From Ottelia alismoides (lineage: Eukaryota; Streptophyta; Magnoliopsida; Alismatales; Hydrocharitaceae): a stretch of 64,000 bases of DNA. The notes below the pieces were generated by a model, which saw nothing but the letters and a program-made list of their open reading frames with translations, did no database searches and had not been told where the DNA came from. Positions 10,717 to 20,920 of the stretch are shown here, piece by piece. Made by a program: the position numbers and the translations under genes. The stretch covers positions 1-64,000 of the forward strand of contig JAZKJV010003378.1 of NCBI GenBank assembly GCA_037367405.1, given 5' to 3'. How positions within the stretch are numbered: position 1 is the stretch's first letter; each line of letters starts with the position of its first letter.

Positions 10717-12300
10717 AATCTTGCTAGTCCCGAGCAAGAATAAGATAAGTAATAATGAAGGATAGGGTCAATAGCCAAGATAAGTTGGGTGAGGGTTTGC
10801 AGCAGACATACCCACAAAGTCTCGAGTTTTCAGATCCTAACCACACAAATACACAAACTTCAGTAGAGTTGACCCATGGATTAATGATTTGCTCGAATAG
10901 TCGACTTGACTTGAGTTTTGTAGTTTCAACAGCTTCTCAGTTCCAACAAAATCAGACATGGTTTCAGAAGGTCGATCTTGTCAGCTCATCCCTAAGAAAC
11001 AAGTATTCTATTTGACTTTGAATGGATATAAACAGTGTTAGTGATGTTTTAGCTTTCATGAGTCAAGAGAATGAGCTATCAACACAATCTATCGAGGTAC
11101 TGAATGATTCCCTATACATATAGCCTCAGTCCTCACCTGGATTCAGGCATATTCTCCTTTCACCCAAGTATGTTAGCATAGAAAAATAGGTCATAGTTTA
11201 TTTAAGAATGGGACTTAATTTTTGGGGTTTTCCGTAGACCGCTTTGGCCTGTTGCTCTCATTTTTTTTCCTTTTGCAGAGCATAACCCTGGGCCTATTTG
11301 GGCCTCTTTTAAGAATTTAGGTAGCATCATTGGGCTACTACCACGGCTTTTTGGTGGAGGAGGGTTATTTGGTGGTCTTCTTTGCTTTTGCTTTGTGTAT
11401 CTTTGCATGATTGGTGGTTTTTGGCATTTGTATTGTGATATGCCTTTTTGTGGTGTTTTTGTCTTGGGTTTTGGCATCAAACGGTAGTATCAGCTTAATA
11501 TTGACTTTGGAGGCACGATTGGCTTAATTTGTTGACATACTTAGACTAGAGAGATCATGTTGCCCCTGAGTCAAGTTCCTTCACTGGCTATAGACAAGGT
11601 TCAGGCATTGGCACAACCAAGAGGACAACTCCTCACCTCAACTAGATTGTAATTGTATCTCGTAAACATAACTCAATCAAGCTAAGTGCAATGTGCAGTT
11701 GTTTAATATCCACTGAAGAGTTTAAGAGTGCTACTAGTTACTCAGGTGATCTAGTTAGATACAGAAGTTCATTCACCAGTAGAGTTAGTGGAACTGAGAG
11801 AATAAAGTCCATATGGACCTAAAGAAAGCTTAAAAACTCATGCCTAGTGAAATTCCAATGAAGTTAAGTGGATTAGGGTCAACTCAATCTCAATTTATGA
11901 TCTATGCAATGAAGAGCTGATTTCTCAAAAGATAGGATAAAACTAGGAAGGACGTTTTTTTGGTGGTTTTCTTGAAAATAAAAATTTTTTAGGAGAATTT
12001 TTGCAAAGTTTTTGAAGATTTTTTTAATTGTTTTGAAAAGGATGCAATTTTGAAAACTATGAAGACCCCCCCCCCATACTTATCAGAGACCATGTCCTCA
12101 TGGTAAAACAAGGTATAAAAGGAGGATGAAAAGTTTTTTTTGGTTTTTTTGTTGTTTTTTTTGTAAAGTATGGAGGTGGACCCCCATACTTATCTAATGT
12201 AAAGAGGAAAGAGAAGGATACAAAGAAAGGAAAAGATACCTATGGGTGTTGACCCACAAAATGTTGTTGGTTTAACGTCCCAACTCGACGATTCAACTTA
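10717..12300 (-). other. 3' non-coding region of the nested element
   Basis: 1.6 kb between the 602-codon frame and the PPT. It holds a G/T-rich stretch (+ strand, 11215-11470) whose complement is an open 92-codon frame (11202-11480, minus) that is Lys/Arg/Pro/Gln-rich; I cannot assign it and rate it a weak candidate. Two extra PPT-like purine tracts on the minus strand lie at 12066-12080 and 12181-12192, the second inside a palindrome (12166-12191). Confidence 0.6.
12166..12191. repeat. Palindrome with PPT-like arm in the nested element
   Basis: AAGTATGG (12166-12173) pairs with CCATACTT (12184-12191) across a 10-base loop. On the minus strand the right arm reads AAGTATGGGGG, like the true PPT. 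Comparable palindromes occur downstream of pol in the Athila elements. Confidence 0.6.
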
Positions 12301-14109
12301 TCAAGAGTATCCAGTGTTGCGTGTGAGTGCAGAAGCTTTTTTCAGAAAACTCAAATGAAACTCTTGATATGATACGAATATCCTAGCCCAGATGTGAGAG
12401 TGCGGTTGATGAATTTGATAAATGTGTGCTCTCATTAATACGGTGAAGACATTAATTGGTTGACGAATTAGAATGAGAGATGAATCAGTTTGATCTTGGA
12501 TTGGATGTGATGGGAGGGAAATGGATGGACTGGTAAAGGGCTCATGGACCAGATATGATGTATTGAAGTCGAGCTCTACATGATCAAGAATTGATTCCTC
12601 CATGAGGTCCTCTGTATATTGTGATAAATCATCATTTTCCCTCAAATAATCATCATGGCTATCCTCGGTGATATCTATTGTGAATTTCATTTCAGTTCTC
12701 TTCTTGAGCCACAAAGATGATTCTTTCCATGACATATGATTAGGAGATTTAGAGGTCAGGAGCAGGGGAATATTGGCTAATGGATGATTTTCTTCGATTG
12801 TTTTGAGTAGTTCCTCGGTATCATCCCAAAAAGGATCAGAGAATAGAAAATCACTCTGATCAGACTCGGTAGTAGAAGATGTATTCATATAGTCATCGAC
12901 TGAATTAATTTGATCTTCTTTCCTTGTAGTGGGGGTAATGGAATTGGAAATTTCATCTTTGAATGAGTCATCACAAAAAATCTTCAGCATATCATCATGT
13001 GTTAGTTGGAAGGGAGTTTTGGTGCATGAAGACGTCAACTCATTGTCTGATATGTCCTCAGATTTCAACTCTAAATCTGTACTTTCCATAATTGAAAAAT
13101 CACATCGGGAATCAACATCAAATGGTATATCTCCTTCTGTTTCTTCTTCCCATTCAACATAAGTGCTATCCTCATATTCAACTTTTGTATCAGACCAATC
13201 GATATCATTAATATACCGAGGTTCATGACATTCAAAATCGTCTGAGGAAGGATCAATGCTATCATCAAAACATGTCTTCATCTTTGGTATACCCAGGGCT
13301 GAAGTTAATTTGAGATCAGTATTTAGTATTTCCCAAGCTTCATCTAATTCAAAAATTGTCCGACCTGTGAGAGGACATGGTGGGGCTTCAAGTGCAGAGT
13401 CTAGATGAGACATGTCCTTATGAGGGAGTTGTGATGTGTTCAGACTAACATCCAGAGGGTCTTTGGAAAGATGGACAGAGGCAAAATCATCAAGAATAGC
13501 ACAGTTCTCTATCCATCCACAGTCCTCAATTTCAGAGTCACCGGAAGTAGGGGTGACATGATCCATAGGAATATCTTTATCATTGATTTTCAATTCCACT
13601 CTCTCATCTTCACAGTCAAAATATGCCTTGGCAGTGGCCAAGAACGGTCGTTCAATTATGTTGGGTCTCTCACTTAGTGTATTGGCTTGATTGGACTTTT
13701 GTTGTGTTGCAGCCAGTTGCTGAATGGCCTGGGTCAAAGCATCAAAATCTACAGCTGAGGTTGGTTGTGTCAGTAAGGGCTCAATCAGCTGTTTGGGCTG
13801 GGTGTGATTTTGGACCCAATGGACTGTGTCCTCTGCTGTAGAGACATAACGTGTGCTGATGGGTGGTGGTCGGATGAGAGGAGATATGGTATGTCGGATT
13901 GTTGCATTCTCTTCTCTCAAAAGTTGTAGTTGTTGGAAGATGAGGTCCATGGTGTTCGATTTCTCTGCTCCCATGTCTCCTAGGTTAAGTGAATTTTTAG
14001 ATTTCTCAGTCGAAAGAGACGGGTAGGATTTACAGACTAGGTCGTAATCTAAAGATTGTTGCAATGGATTTTTCAAAAATCTAAGACCTAGCATACACAA
14101 CACAAACAC
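12301..14109 (-). CDS. 602-codon open frame of the nested element, Gag-N/protease-C/acidic-linker type
   Basis: The only long open frame in the window. The start may be the first Met or, more plausibly, Met46 (MGAEKSNTMDL, base 13974), which begins a short Gln/Leu coiled stretch. Residues 154-162 read RPFLATAKA followed by a FDCEDERVELKIND-like strand, which matches the C-terminal part of Ty3/gypsy aspartic proteases (in Athila-1: FLATSKAVSDHDSGKVYF, near 18757). The catalytic DSG half, RT, RNase H and integrase are absent. From about residue 180 to 540 it is strongly acidic and Ser/Thr-rich without recognised domains, like a much longer version of the acidic protease-RT linker in Athila-1. 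The last 60 residues are basic/aromatic. No frameshift or stop breaks it. Function unknown; it could be a Gag-like packaging factor, or just a deletion product that is young enough to be open. Confidence 0.75.
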   Translation of the reverse strand: MFVLCMLGLRFLKNPLQQSLDYDLVCKSYPSLSTEKSKNSLNLGDMGAEKSNTMDLIFQQLQLLREENATIRHTISPLIRPPPISTRYVSTAEDTVHWVQNHTQPKQLIEPLLTQPTSAVDFDALTQAIQQLAATQQKSNQANTLSERPNIIERPFLATAKAYFDCEDERVELKINDKDIPMDHVTPTSGDSEIEDCGWIENCAILDDFASVHLSKDPLDVSLNTSQLPHKDMSHLDSALEAPPCPLTGRTIFELDEAWEILNTDLKLTSALGIPKMKTCFDDSIDPSSDDFECHEPRYINDIDWSDTKVEYEDSTYVEWEEETEGDIPFDVDSRCDFSIMESTDLELKSEDISDNELTSSCTKTPFQLTHDDMLKIFCDDSFKDEISNSITPTTRKEDQINSVDDYMNTSSTTESDQSDFLFSDPFWDDTEELLKTIEENHPLANIPLLLTSKSPNHMSWKESSLWLKKRTEMKFTIDITEDSHDDYLRENDDLSQYTEDLMEESILDHVELDFNTSYLVHEPFTSPSISLPSHPIQDQTDSSLILIRQPINVFTVLMRAHIYQIHQPHSHIWARIFVSYQEFHLSFLKKASALTRNTGYS

Positions 14110-14935
14110 TAGACAAGTTGTTGATTCACCAACTCATACAAAAATTGCTGCAGGAGCAGTTATCTTTTCAATTTTAGTTTAGTGATTCAACCAAAGTTTT
14201 CAGAGAAACTAGAGTCCTTAATGATGAGGTGGGTGTGGAAGATTGTGAGAAACCGATGTCCTAATCCGGCTGAGGGATCCAGGGTGCGGTACTCAGATCG
14301 AAGATCTACTTCTTCCCACAAGAACATGTGCCCAACGCGTTGAGGAGTTACGATTTCTCTCTGCAATCCCACGTAGCACCAGGGATTTTTGTCTCTATCC
14401 AAGGTTTCTATGTGCTCGTGATTTTTGTGTCATACATGTGCATCAAAACAAGCAAACAGAAATTTTGCCCACTTTCTGCTCGGGCCACTACGATGGCCTT
14501 TCAAGCTTATCTTTTTAGCGTGATAAAACATGTTTTGGTGATCTTTTTTAGGTGAGCAGAGGGAGAAGACCACAGAAATGATGCAAAGAAGAAGTATTTT
14601 TTAATTTTTTCAGTTTAAATTCGAGCACAAAAAATGCAAATATTTAAAAGCCTAAGATGCTAAGAGAAAGAGGGGTTCACAGTGCCTGAACTTCTGGCGC
14701 TAATATGTAATATTTTATCCTGCAGATGGCGAGCTTTCGCGAGAAGAGAGGGGGGAAATGTATATTACAAAAAAAAATTCTACCAAATTACAAGTTTGCT
14801 AAAATAAAATGCATGAAAAGACAAGTATTTTTTTCTTTTTGAAGCCTAAGTACCTGCAAAACAAAAAAATACATGGATTAGATAATTGAAAATAAGTAGA
14901 AATGAAGAAGAAAAAAATTGCAAATGTTGCCTAAT
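14110..14935 (-). other. 5' leader of the nested element
   Basis: About 0.83 kb between the PBS and the 602-codon frame (about 0.96 kb if Met46 is the start). It holds only short frames and A-rich runs. No gene seen. Confidence 0.6.
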
Positions 14936-14952
14936 CTCCGGCAACGGCGCCA
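14936..14952 (-). promoter_or_regulatory. Primer-binding site (tRNA-Asp) of the nested element
   Basis: Minus-strand TGGCGCCGTTGCCGGAG, three bases from the LTR end, agrees with the expected tRNA-Asp complement except near its 3' end. It is better preserved than the PBS of Athila-1. Confidence 0.9.
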
Positions 14953-14955
14953 AAA

Positions 14956-16576
14956 TGTTGACACGATTTTTCGTTGTTTAAAAAGGTGATTTAACACGTC
15001 GTTGTTGTCCCATGCAAAACCGCAATCAAACAAATAATATTACAACTACAAGCATCATCAAAGTACAGAAAAAATGTACGCGGCAAGTAGAGGTTCGTAT
15101 ATGCAGGGACTAAGCAGACTTGCAATTTTTGTTCTTTAAAACTTGATTTGAATTTAGATCTATTGCGACGAAAGACAAATGATGGAAAAAATACGATCTA
15201 CAGAGAAAGTATTTTTTCCAGAATCTTAGATTAACTAAATATGGATGTGAATGCAACTAAGTACGAAAAATGGGGGTTGATTCGTAATGTAATATGGGAA
15301 GATGAGATTGCTTGCAATATATTTTTTAGAGAGAATAATGGAATATAAAACTTGCAAAGCACATACTTTCAAGAGAAATTAGATTTGAGAGTGGCTTACA
15401 CCAAAAGAGTTGTTCCTTCAAATTTAACTTAAACCAACTAACCAAGATAATAAAATTTCATGCGACAAATAAAATAGGAAAGAAATGCTTCTCTATTTGA
15501 TTCCAGAGTGAAGGCGACGATGATGGCAGAGATGGGTGTATGTGGGAAGATGCGTGGGCTGATCGCACACACGAGTATGGAGCTGAGGAGAGAAGGTTGT
15601 CGAGGAGGAAATGTGTCGTAGTAGAGTGGATGGAGTTGGTGATCACGCACAGGAGTGCAGAAGGAGGTCGTCGAGGAGGAGATGCATTGCAGCAGCACGA
15701 CTGGAGTTGTTGGCCGTGCAGAGAGGAGGATTGGATGTTGGAGCATCGTGAGGAGGAGGGAGTGCGCGAGGGGAGAGGGTCGTTGGCCGTGCGCTACTTC
15801 TATACCTGCATGAGAAAATGAGAGAAGGAGAGAGAGAGAGAGAGAGATAGAAAAACGAGAGGGAGAGGGGTGCGTAAGAGGAGGAGAGCCTTGTATTTGC
15901 ATGGGTTCATTTTATAAAGGTCCTATGCATCTCTTCAACATGAAGAGTCACATGCATGTAAAGACAAAACATATAATTTCATTCATGCATGGGGAGAAGA
16001 GAGGAGTTAACATGGTCGATTCTTTCATTTGAATGGGGGATGGTCCTAGTTTATAATAGTCATATGCACCTTTTCAAAGTGAAGTGAAAAGTCACATGCA
16101 TGTATGATAAAAACAATAACTTCATGTAAGACAAAAACAATAAAGACTCTCATGCATGGGAAGGATATGGCCGGCTACAATTTGTGAGGAATGGGAGAGA
16201 AAAAGAGAGAATGAATAAAGGTGGTACACATGCATGTATGACATTTAATGAGTAGGAATTTTTCACTCTCACCCTTCCCCATTTCTTTCCAATAAAATGT
16301 AAGAGATAATTTGTAGAGTCAAGTCAATTTGTTGGATGTTGATTAAATTAGTGCTCTATGAGTGTACTCACTTTCTCTCTAATAAATCTGATTAATGATG
16401 ATAATTGATGAGAATATTTTATCAGATATTTTCTTGATTTTAATATGATTTTATACACTTATGTGAATGGAATAATGTAGGCATATATTATGTGAATTTA
16501 GAGTTTGTAACCTAGGAATTGATATTGTATTCCACATAAATTGAGCCTATTATCACATCATATCATGTAATCATCA
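14956..16576 (-). repeat. 5' LTR of the nested element
   Basis: 1,621 bp copy of 9078-10702, with TATA box on the minus strand at 15910-15920 and a (GA)n run near 15830. ATCAG follows at 16577-16581. Confidence 0.93.
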
Positions 16577-16581
16577 ATCAG

Positions 16582-17640
16582 GTCCGGTCCATCTACGAGG
16601 AGATGGCCGAGAACTATACTGTGATGTCCCAGACCCAACTCTATACTCAGGGGAAGCCCACACAGTAGGTCATGTCCTATCAGAGGATAGCACAGGTAGA
16701 TGTCGGTCCATCCACTTCATCAGCAGCCGTAGCCTAGGCAGAGTCGACGACCGCTGATATGGGGATTATCATCGAGAAGTTGGACCGGATAGAGTTGATT
16801 GAGAAGAAGAAGTGCCAGGGCATGACGCAGATTGACCAGATGGCACAGACGATGAGTGACCTGAAGACCCAGATCATGTGTCTCCAAGAGGCACAGACGG
16901 CTTCTCACCCCCGTCTCAGGTCACGGGCAGACACCGGTAGCAACAGCTCGACCCAGTCCTTCGCCCAGTACCGATAGGTTCACCATATTCAGGCGGAGCA
17001 GTTCTAACAGCAGCAGCAGTACGTTCAGCCACCACCATCTCAGAACAGCCAGATGGTGGTGTATCAGCCGGACCAGCCCCTGACGGTACTACCACCACCC
17101 ACCTACGAGCAGGAGCCATTGTTGGATGTCAATGGGATTTGTTATGACCGACCTCAGCCTGGGATCTGATGAGACCATCCCGAATTCCATTGGTCGACCG
17201 GAGTTACCAGTTCTCAGCAGCAGCCTCCAGTTCAAGGTGGCCAGTACGGCCAACAGTGAGAGCAGCACCAGCAGCCCCAGTTCCCACACTAGCAGCAACC
17301 ACATCCACAGCAGTCTTACCAGCAGCATGGTCCTCGTCCCTATCAGTAAGGACAGTCTTGGAGGCAGCAGCAGCAGCCCCAGCAGTATCACTCTCAGCCC
17401 CAGTATCACTCTCACTCTCAACAGAAGCCTCACTTCCAGGGAGGCCACCCATCAGGTTCTCATGGGCTCGCCTATGAGAACCCCGCCTTAGACGACCTAG
17501 CCTGCCTCATCTCCGAGCAGCAGGCTACTTTCCGACGTGAGATGGACGAGTTTCGACAGGAGATGAGAGAGATCATCAAAGGAAAGGCCGCCATCTCTGC
17601 CTAGATTGAGTCAAACCCGAACAACCTCAAGAGGAAGTCT
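16582..17640 (+). pseudogene. Gag of Athila-1, 3' part
   Basis: Continues the capsid domain interrupted at 9077: SIYEEMAENYTVMSQTQLY aligns with IYEEMVENYTMMSHTCIY of Athila-2. Then comes a coiled segment (MSDLKTQIMCLQEAQ), a long Gln/Pro/Ser-rich stretch (16950-17480), and a charged helix (EFRQEMREIIKGKAA). I do not see a CCHC zinc knuckle. Defects include TAG at 16666-16668, also present in Athila-2 at 46927-46929, and several Gln-to-stop changes in the Gln-rich part. Confidence 0.8.
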
Positions 17641-18870
17641 GAGCAGGTAGAGTTTACAGAGGTTACCACTCCTAGTGATCTACATGGTGATATTATTGCA
17701 TACACTTTTGATGCTAACTTTGTTACACTTAGGAGTAGTAGGATGCCAGCCGGCAGCACCTCGTTTGAGCGACAACCCCATGCAGCTTCAGGAGTGCCAT
17801 ACGAGGAGGAGAGCGGTGTTGATGTCTCTTGTGATGATGATGATGATGATGGTGGTGCTGACGCCAGCAAGGACGTTGATCCAGCTGACGGTACTGAGGC
17901 CGTCAATTCACCAGACGCAGGAGGTGGTGCTGATGCCACCAGGGTTGCTGAGCCAGAGTGCGGTACTGATGCCACGATTCCAGATGCCGAGGGTGGTACT
18001 GATGCCACCATTTCCGTTCCTGTTGCATTTCCTTCAGTTCATGTATCTCAGGACTATTCTGTGAATAAAGGAAATGGTTCTTCTTTTAGGAGTCCATATG
18101 TGATTATTGGAGATGTATGTATGAATTCTACTTTGCCACATCAACAGGGACCCGATCCTAGCCCTCCATCTGAGGAGGGCCCATCTATCCCTTTTCTCCA
18201 AGCACTCCGCTTGGCTAAGGAGACTAAAAAAGAAAATCCAAAAAAATTTCATCAGTTAGAGTTCAGCCAGCAGATGATGGACAGATTTCACATACAGCTG
18301 ACTCTACAGGAGGCCTTGGAGCACATCCCCCTCTTCCAGAGGAACCTTAGAGAGAGGACCACTATTCGCAGGAAGAGGAGGAACCACCAGTCAGAGATCC
18401 ATGTGCTTACTCGCGCCACCTGCTTCGCCATCCAGAACCGTCTGCCAGTCAAGAGGCCAAATGCAGTAGCTCTGTATGTTAGATGCCACATTTATGAGCA
18501 TAGGTTCGATCGGACTCTATTAGATAGCGGTTCTTCTATCAACCTACTTCCGGCAGCCTTACTCGACCGATTCGAGTTTGGCCCTCTTCGATAGAGCAGG
18601 ACAGTCCTGCAGTTTGCTGATCAATCTGTCAAGAGGCCAAAGGGGTTGCTGAAGGACATTGTTGTCACAATTCAGGGCCTGAAATTCCCGTGGACTTTGT
18701 TGTGTTGGACATGGAGATCCCTGAGTTTGTGACCGATACCCCCATCATTTTAGGAAACCTGTTCTTAGCCACATCCAAGGCAGTGTCTGATCATGATAGC
18801 GGGAAGGTATACTTTCACGTCGAGGGTGAAAGTATACAAATAGAGACGATTGAGGAGACCAGAGCGTGAG
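17641..18870 (+). pseudogene. Acidic spacer and aspartic protease of Athila-1
   Basis: A 283-codon frame (17743-18594) has an Asp/Ala-rich N-terminal half, a conserved stretch ending RNHQSEIHVLTRATCFAIQ, and the protease active site LLDSGSSINLLP (catalytic Asp codon 18523-18525). The flap and C-terminal part (LQFADQSVKRPKGLLKDI, then VVLDMEIPEF and FLATSKAV) follow after a stop at 18592-18594 and a frameshift near 18690. The enzyme would mature the Gag-Pol precursor. Confidence 0.85.
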
Positions 18871-19390
18871 ATTCAGCCTACTCAGAGCCGTTCACAGATT
18901 CAGAGCATATGACAGAGGCAGAGCAAGACATCCACCAGGACTGTGATTTTGTGATTACAGATGATGAGGTAGTTTGGTCCAACCCAGTTTCACGAGCCAT
19001 CCTCTCACCTTCAGAGTCCGCTGATGCACAGATTCCAGCAGAGGAGAGCTTGGAGAGAACATTCTTGGTACAGGATACATTTCAGGCAGTAGATCGTGTT
19101 CCGGATAGTAAGCAGTTGATTCGTTTGATACAGATTCAGATCCCTTGGAGTCAGACATAGATTGGGTAGAGTTTGATGATATGATTCTATGTCTGATTTC
19201 CTTAGAGCCAGCAGCTAGGGTGGAGGTTGATCCCATTCAGAGCAGAGACATACCAGCAGAGCAGTCTTCACCAGATTCTGATTTTCAGCAAGAGTTCTCA
19301 TTCTCCCATGCAAATTTGGTCGCATTCACTCAGACATTTCAAAGGCCAGATCCGCCAGCACCTAGTAGTCCAGAGTTGAATCCATTGTAA
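18871..19390 (+). pseudogene. Acidic protease-RT linker of Athila-1
   Basis: Two overlapping frames (18909-19160 and 19145-19390) encode an Asp/Glu/Ser-rich linker without domains, ending just before the RT. The corresponding Athila-2 region is 49150-49690. Its acidic character resembles the main body of the 602-residue protein of the nested element. Confidence 0.6.
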
Positions 19391-20490
19391 TCATCGCTGA
19401 AGTATAGGTTAATTGTGGGTGAGCATGAGATGCACCCAGTCATTATCTCAGCATATTTGACTGGAGAACAAGAATCTCGTTTGATGGAGGTTCCTTGAAA
19501 AGAACCGCAAGGCGATAGGATGGAGCGTAGCCGATCTCCAGGGGATAAGTCCGGCCATGTGCTCCCACCATAACTATCTTGAAGAGGATGCGAAGCTGTC
19601 ACGTGAGTTCCAGCGGCGGCTGAACCTGAATCTTCAAGAGGTTGTCATGAAGGAGATTTCGAAGTGGTAGAGCGTTGATTTTATCTACCCCATCTCCGAC
19701 TCCAAATGGGTCAGTCCGCTACATGTGGTGCCCAAGAAGACGGGCATCACCACAATTTTGAGTGAGTCTGGAGAGGAGATCTCTACCTGGGTACCCACTT
19801 CTTGGAGGGTCTGTGTGGACTACATACGATTGAACCAGGCCACCAAGAAGGATCATTTCTCGCTGCCTTTTATTGATTGGATTATAGAGAGGCTAGTTGG
19901 GAAGAGTCATTACTGCTTTCTGGACGGGTACTCCGGATACAATCAGGTGGTCATTGCACCCGAAGACCAGGACAAGACTAAATTCACATGTCCCTTTGGG
20001 ACATATGCTTTCAGACGGATGCCCTTTGGTCTATGTAACGCCCCGGCAACATTCCAAAGGTGCATGTTGTCCATCTTTTCGGACATGGTGGGTTAGTGCT
20101 TGGAGGTCTTCATGGATGACTTTTAGGTCTATGGAGATGAGTTTGATGCTTGTCTTGACTTCCTAGATCGCGTCCTTTAGCGATGCATTGAGGTCCATCT
20201 TGTGCTTTCTTGGGGGAAGAGTCAGTTCATGGTGACTCAAGGGACGATGCTTGGCCATATCATCTCCAATAGGGACATGGAGGTTGATCCGGCCAAGGTG
20301 GATATCATTAGGAAACTCAGTCCACCATCCAACTTGCGACAGTTACGATCTTTTCTGGGATACATCGGTTTCTACCGGTGCTTCATTCATGATTTCAACA
20401 GGATTTCCCGGTCGTTGACCGATTTGCTAATGAAAGACACCGAGTTCATTGTGGATGATAAGTGTCTAGCATCATTTGAGACTCTCAAGA
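19391..20490 (+). pseudogene. Reverse transcriptase of Athila-1
   Basis: Motifs in order: SDSKWVSPLHVVPKKTGIT, SWRVCVDYIRLN, KDHFSLPFIDWII, HYCFLDGYSGYNQ, FRRMPFGLCNAPATFQRC, catalytic FMDDF (19-base stretch from 20109), and LRSFLGYIGFYRCFI in the thumb. The GYSGYNQ and FMDDF forms are Athila-like. The enzyme would copy element RNA into DNA. Stops include TAG at 19668-19670 (shared with Athila-2), TAG directly after FMDDF at 20124-20126, and TAG at 20178-20180 where Athila-2 has CAG. Confidence 0.93.
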
Positions 20491-20920
20491 GTCTAGTTGT
20501 ATAGGCTCCTACCCTCCAGCTGCCTGATTGGTCTCTCCCATTCGAGATCATGTCGGATGCCTCCGATTTTGTCGTAGGGGCTATGCTGGGATAGAGGAGG
20601 GATGGAGTACCATTTTCCATTCACTATGCTAGTTGTACTTTGGATGTCGCTCAGCGAAACTATACCGTCACTGAGAAGGAGATGCTAGATGTAGTCTTTA
20701 CCCTAGATAAGTTTAGTTCGTACATTATTGGATCTAAGGTGACCATATTTACTGACCATACCGCCATCAAGTACCTCATGGAAAAGAAGGATGCCAAAAC
20801 TAGATTGACCGGAGGGATCCTTCTACTCCAGGAGTTTGACATTGAGATTAAGGATAAGCCTGGAGTCAAGAATGTGGTGGCGGATCATCTCTCCCGATTA
20901 GAGCATCTTGAGGATTCTGA
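20491..20920 (+). pseudogene. RNase H of Athila-1
   Basis: Ty3-type RNase H following the RT: MSDASDFVVGAMLG with the first catalytic Asp, [15 protein letters not shown] with the catalytic Glu, [10 protein letters not shown] with the next Asp, and a tail ending ADHLSRL. It would degrade RNA in RNA:DNA hybrids. Stops at 20502-20504 and 20592-20594 are both TAG where Athila-2 has CAG. Confidence 0.9.

Larger units (their letters stand above)
9078..16576 (-). mobile_element. Nested non-autonomous LTR element (minus strand) in Athila-1 gag
   Basis: 7,499 bp with LTRs at 9078-10702 and 14956-16576 and ATCAG duplications on both sides. Orientation is set by a PBS next to the right LTR (14936-14952, minus) and a PPT next to the left LTR (10703-10716, minus). 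The 4.25 kb interior has no recognisable RT, RNase H or integrase, but carries one open 602-codon frame (12301-14109). LTR start on its coding strand is TGATGATTACATG, terminus CGTGTCAACA. PBS and PPT resemble those of the Athila elements around it, suggesting trans-mobilisation by such elements. By eye its LTRs differ at roughly 6% in one 280-bp stretch. Confidence 0.9.

Noticed and set aside
17601..18011. Minus-strand Ser/Pro/Ala-rich frame opposite the Athila-1 protease region
   Set aside because: Mirror of the Asp/Ala-rich sense frame; repetitive composition explains openness.
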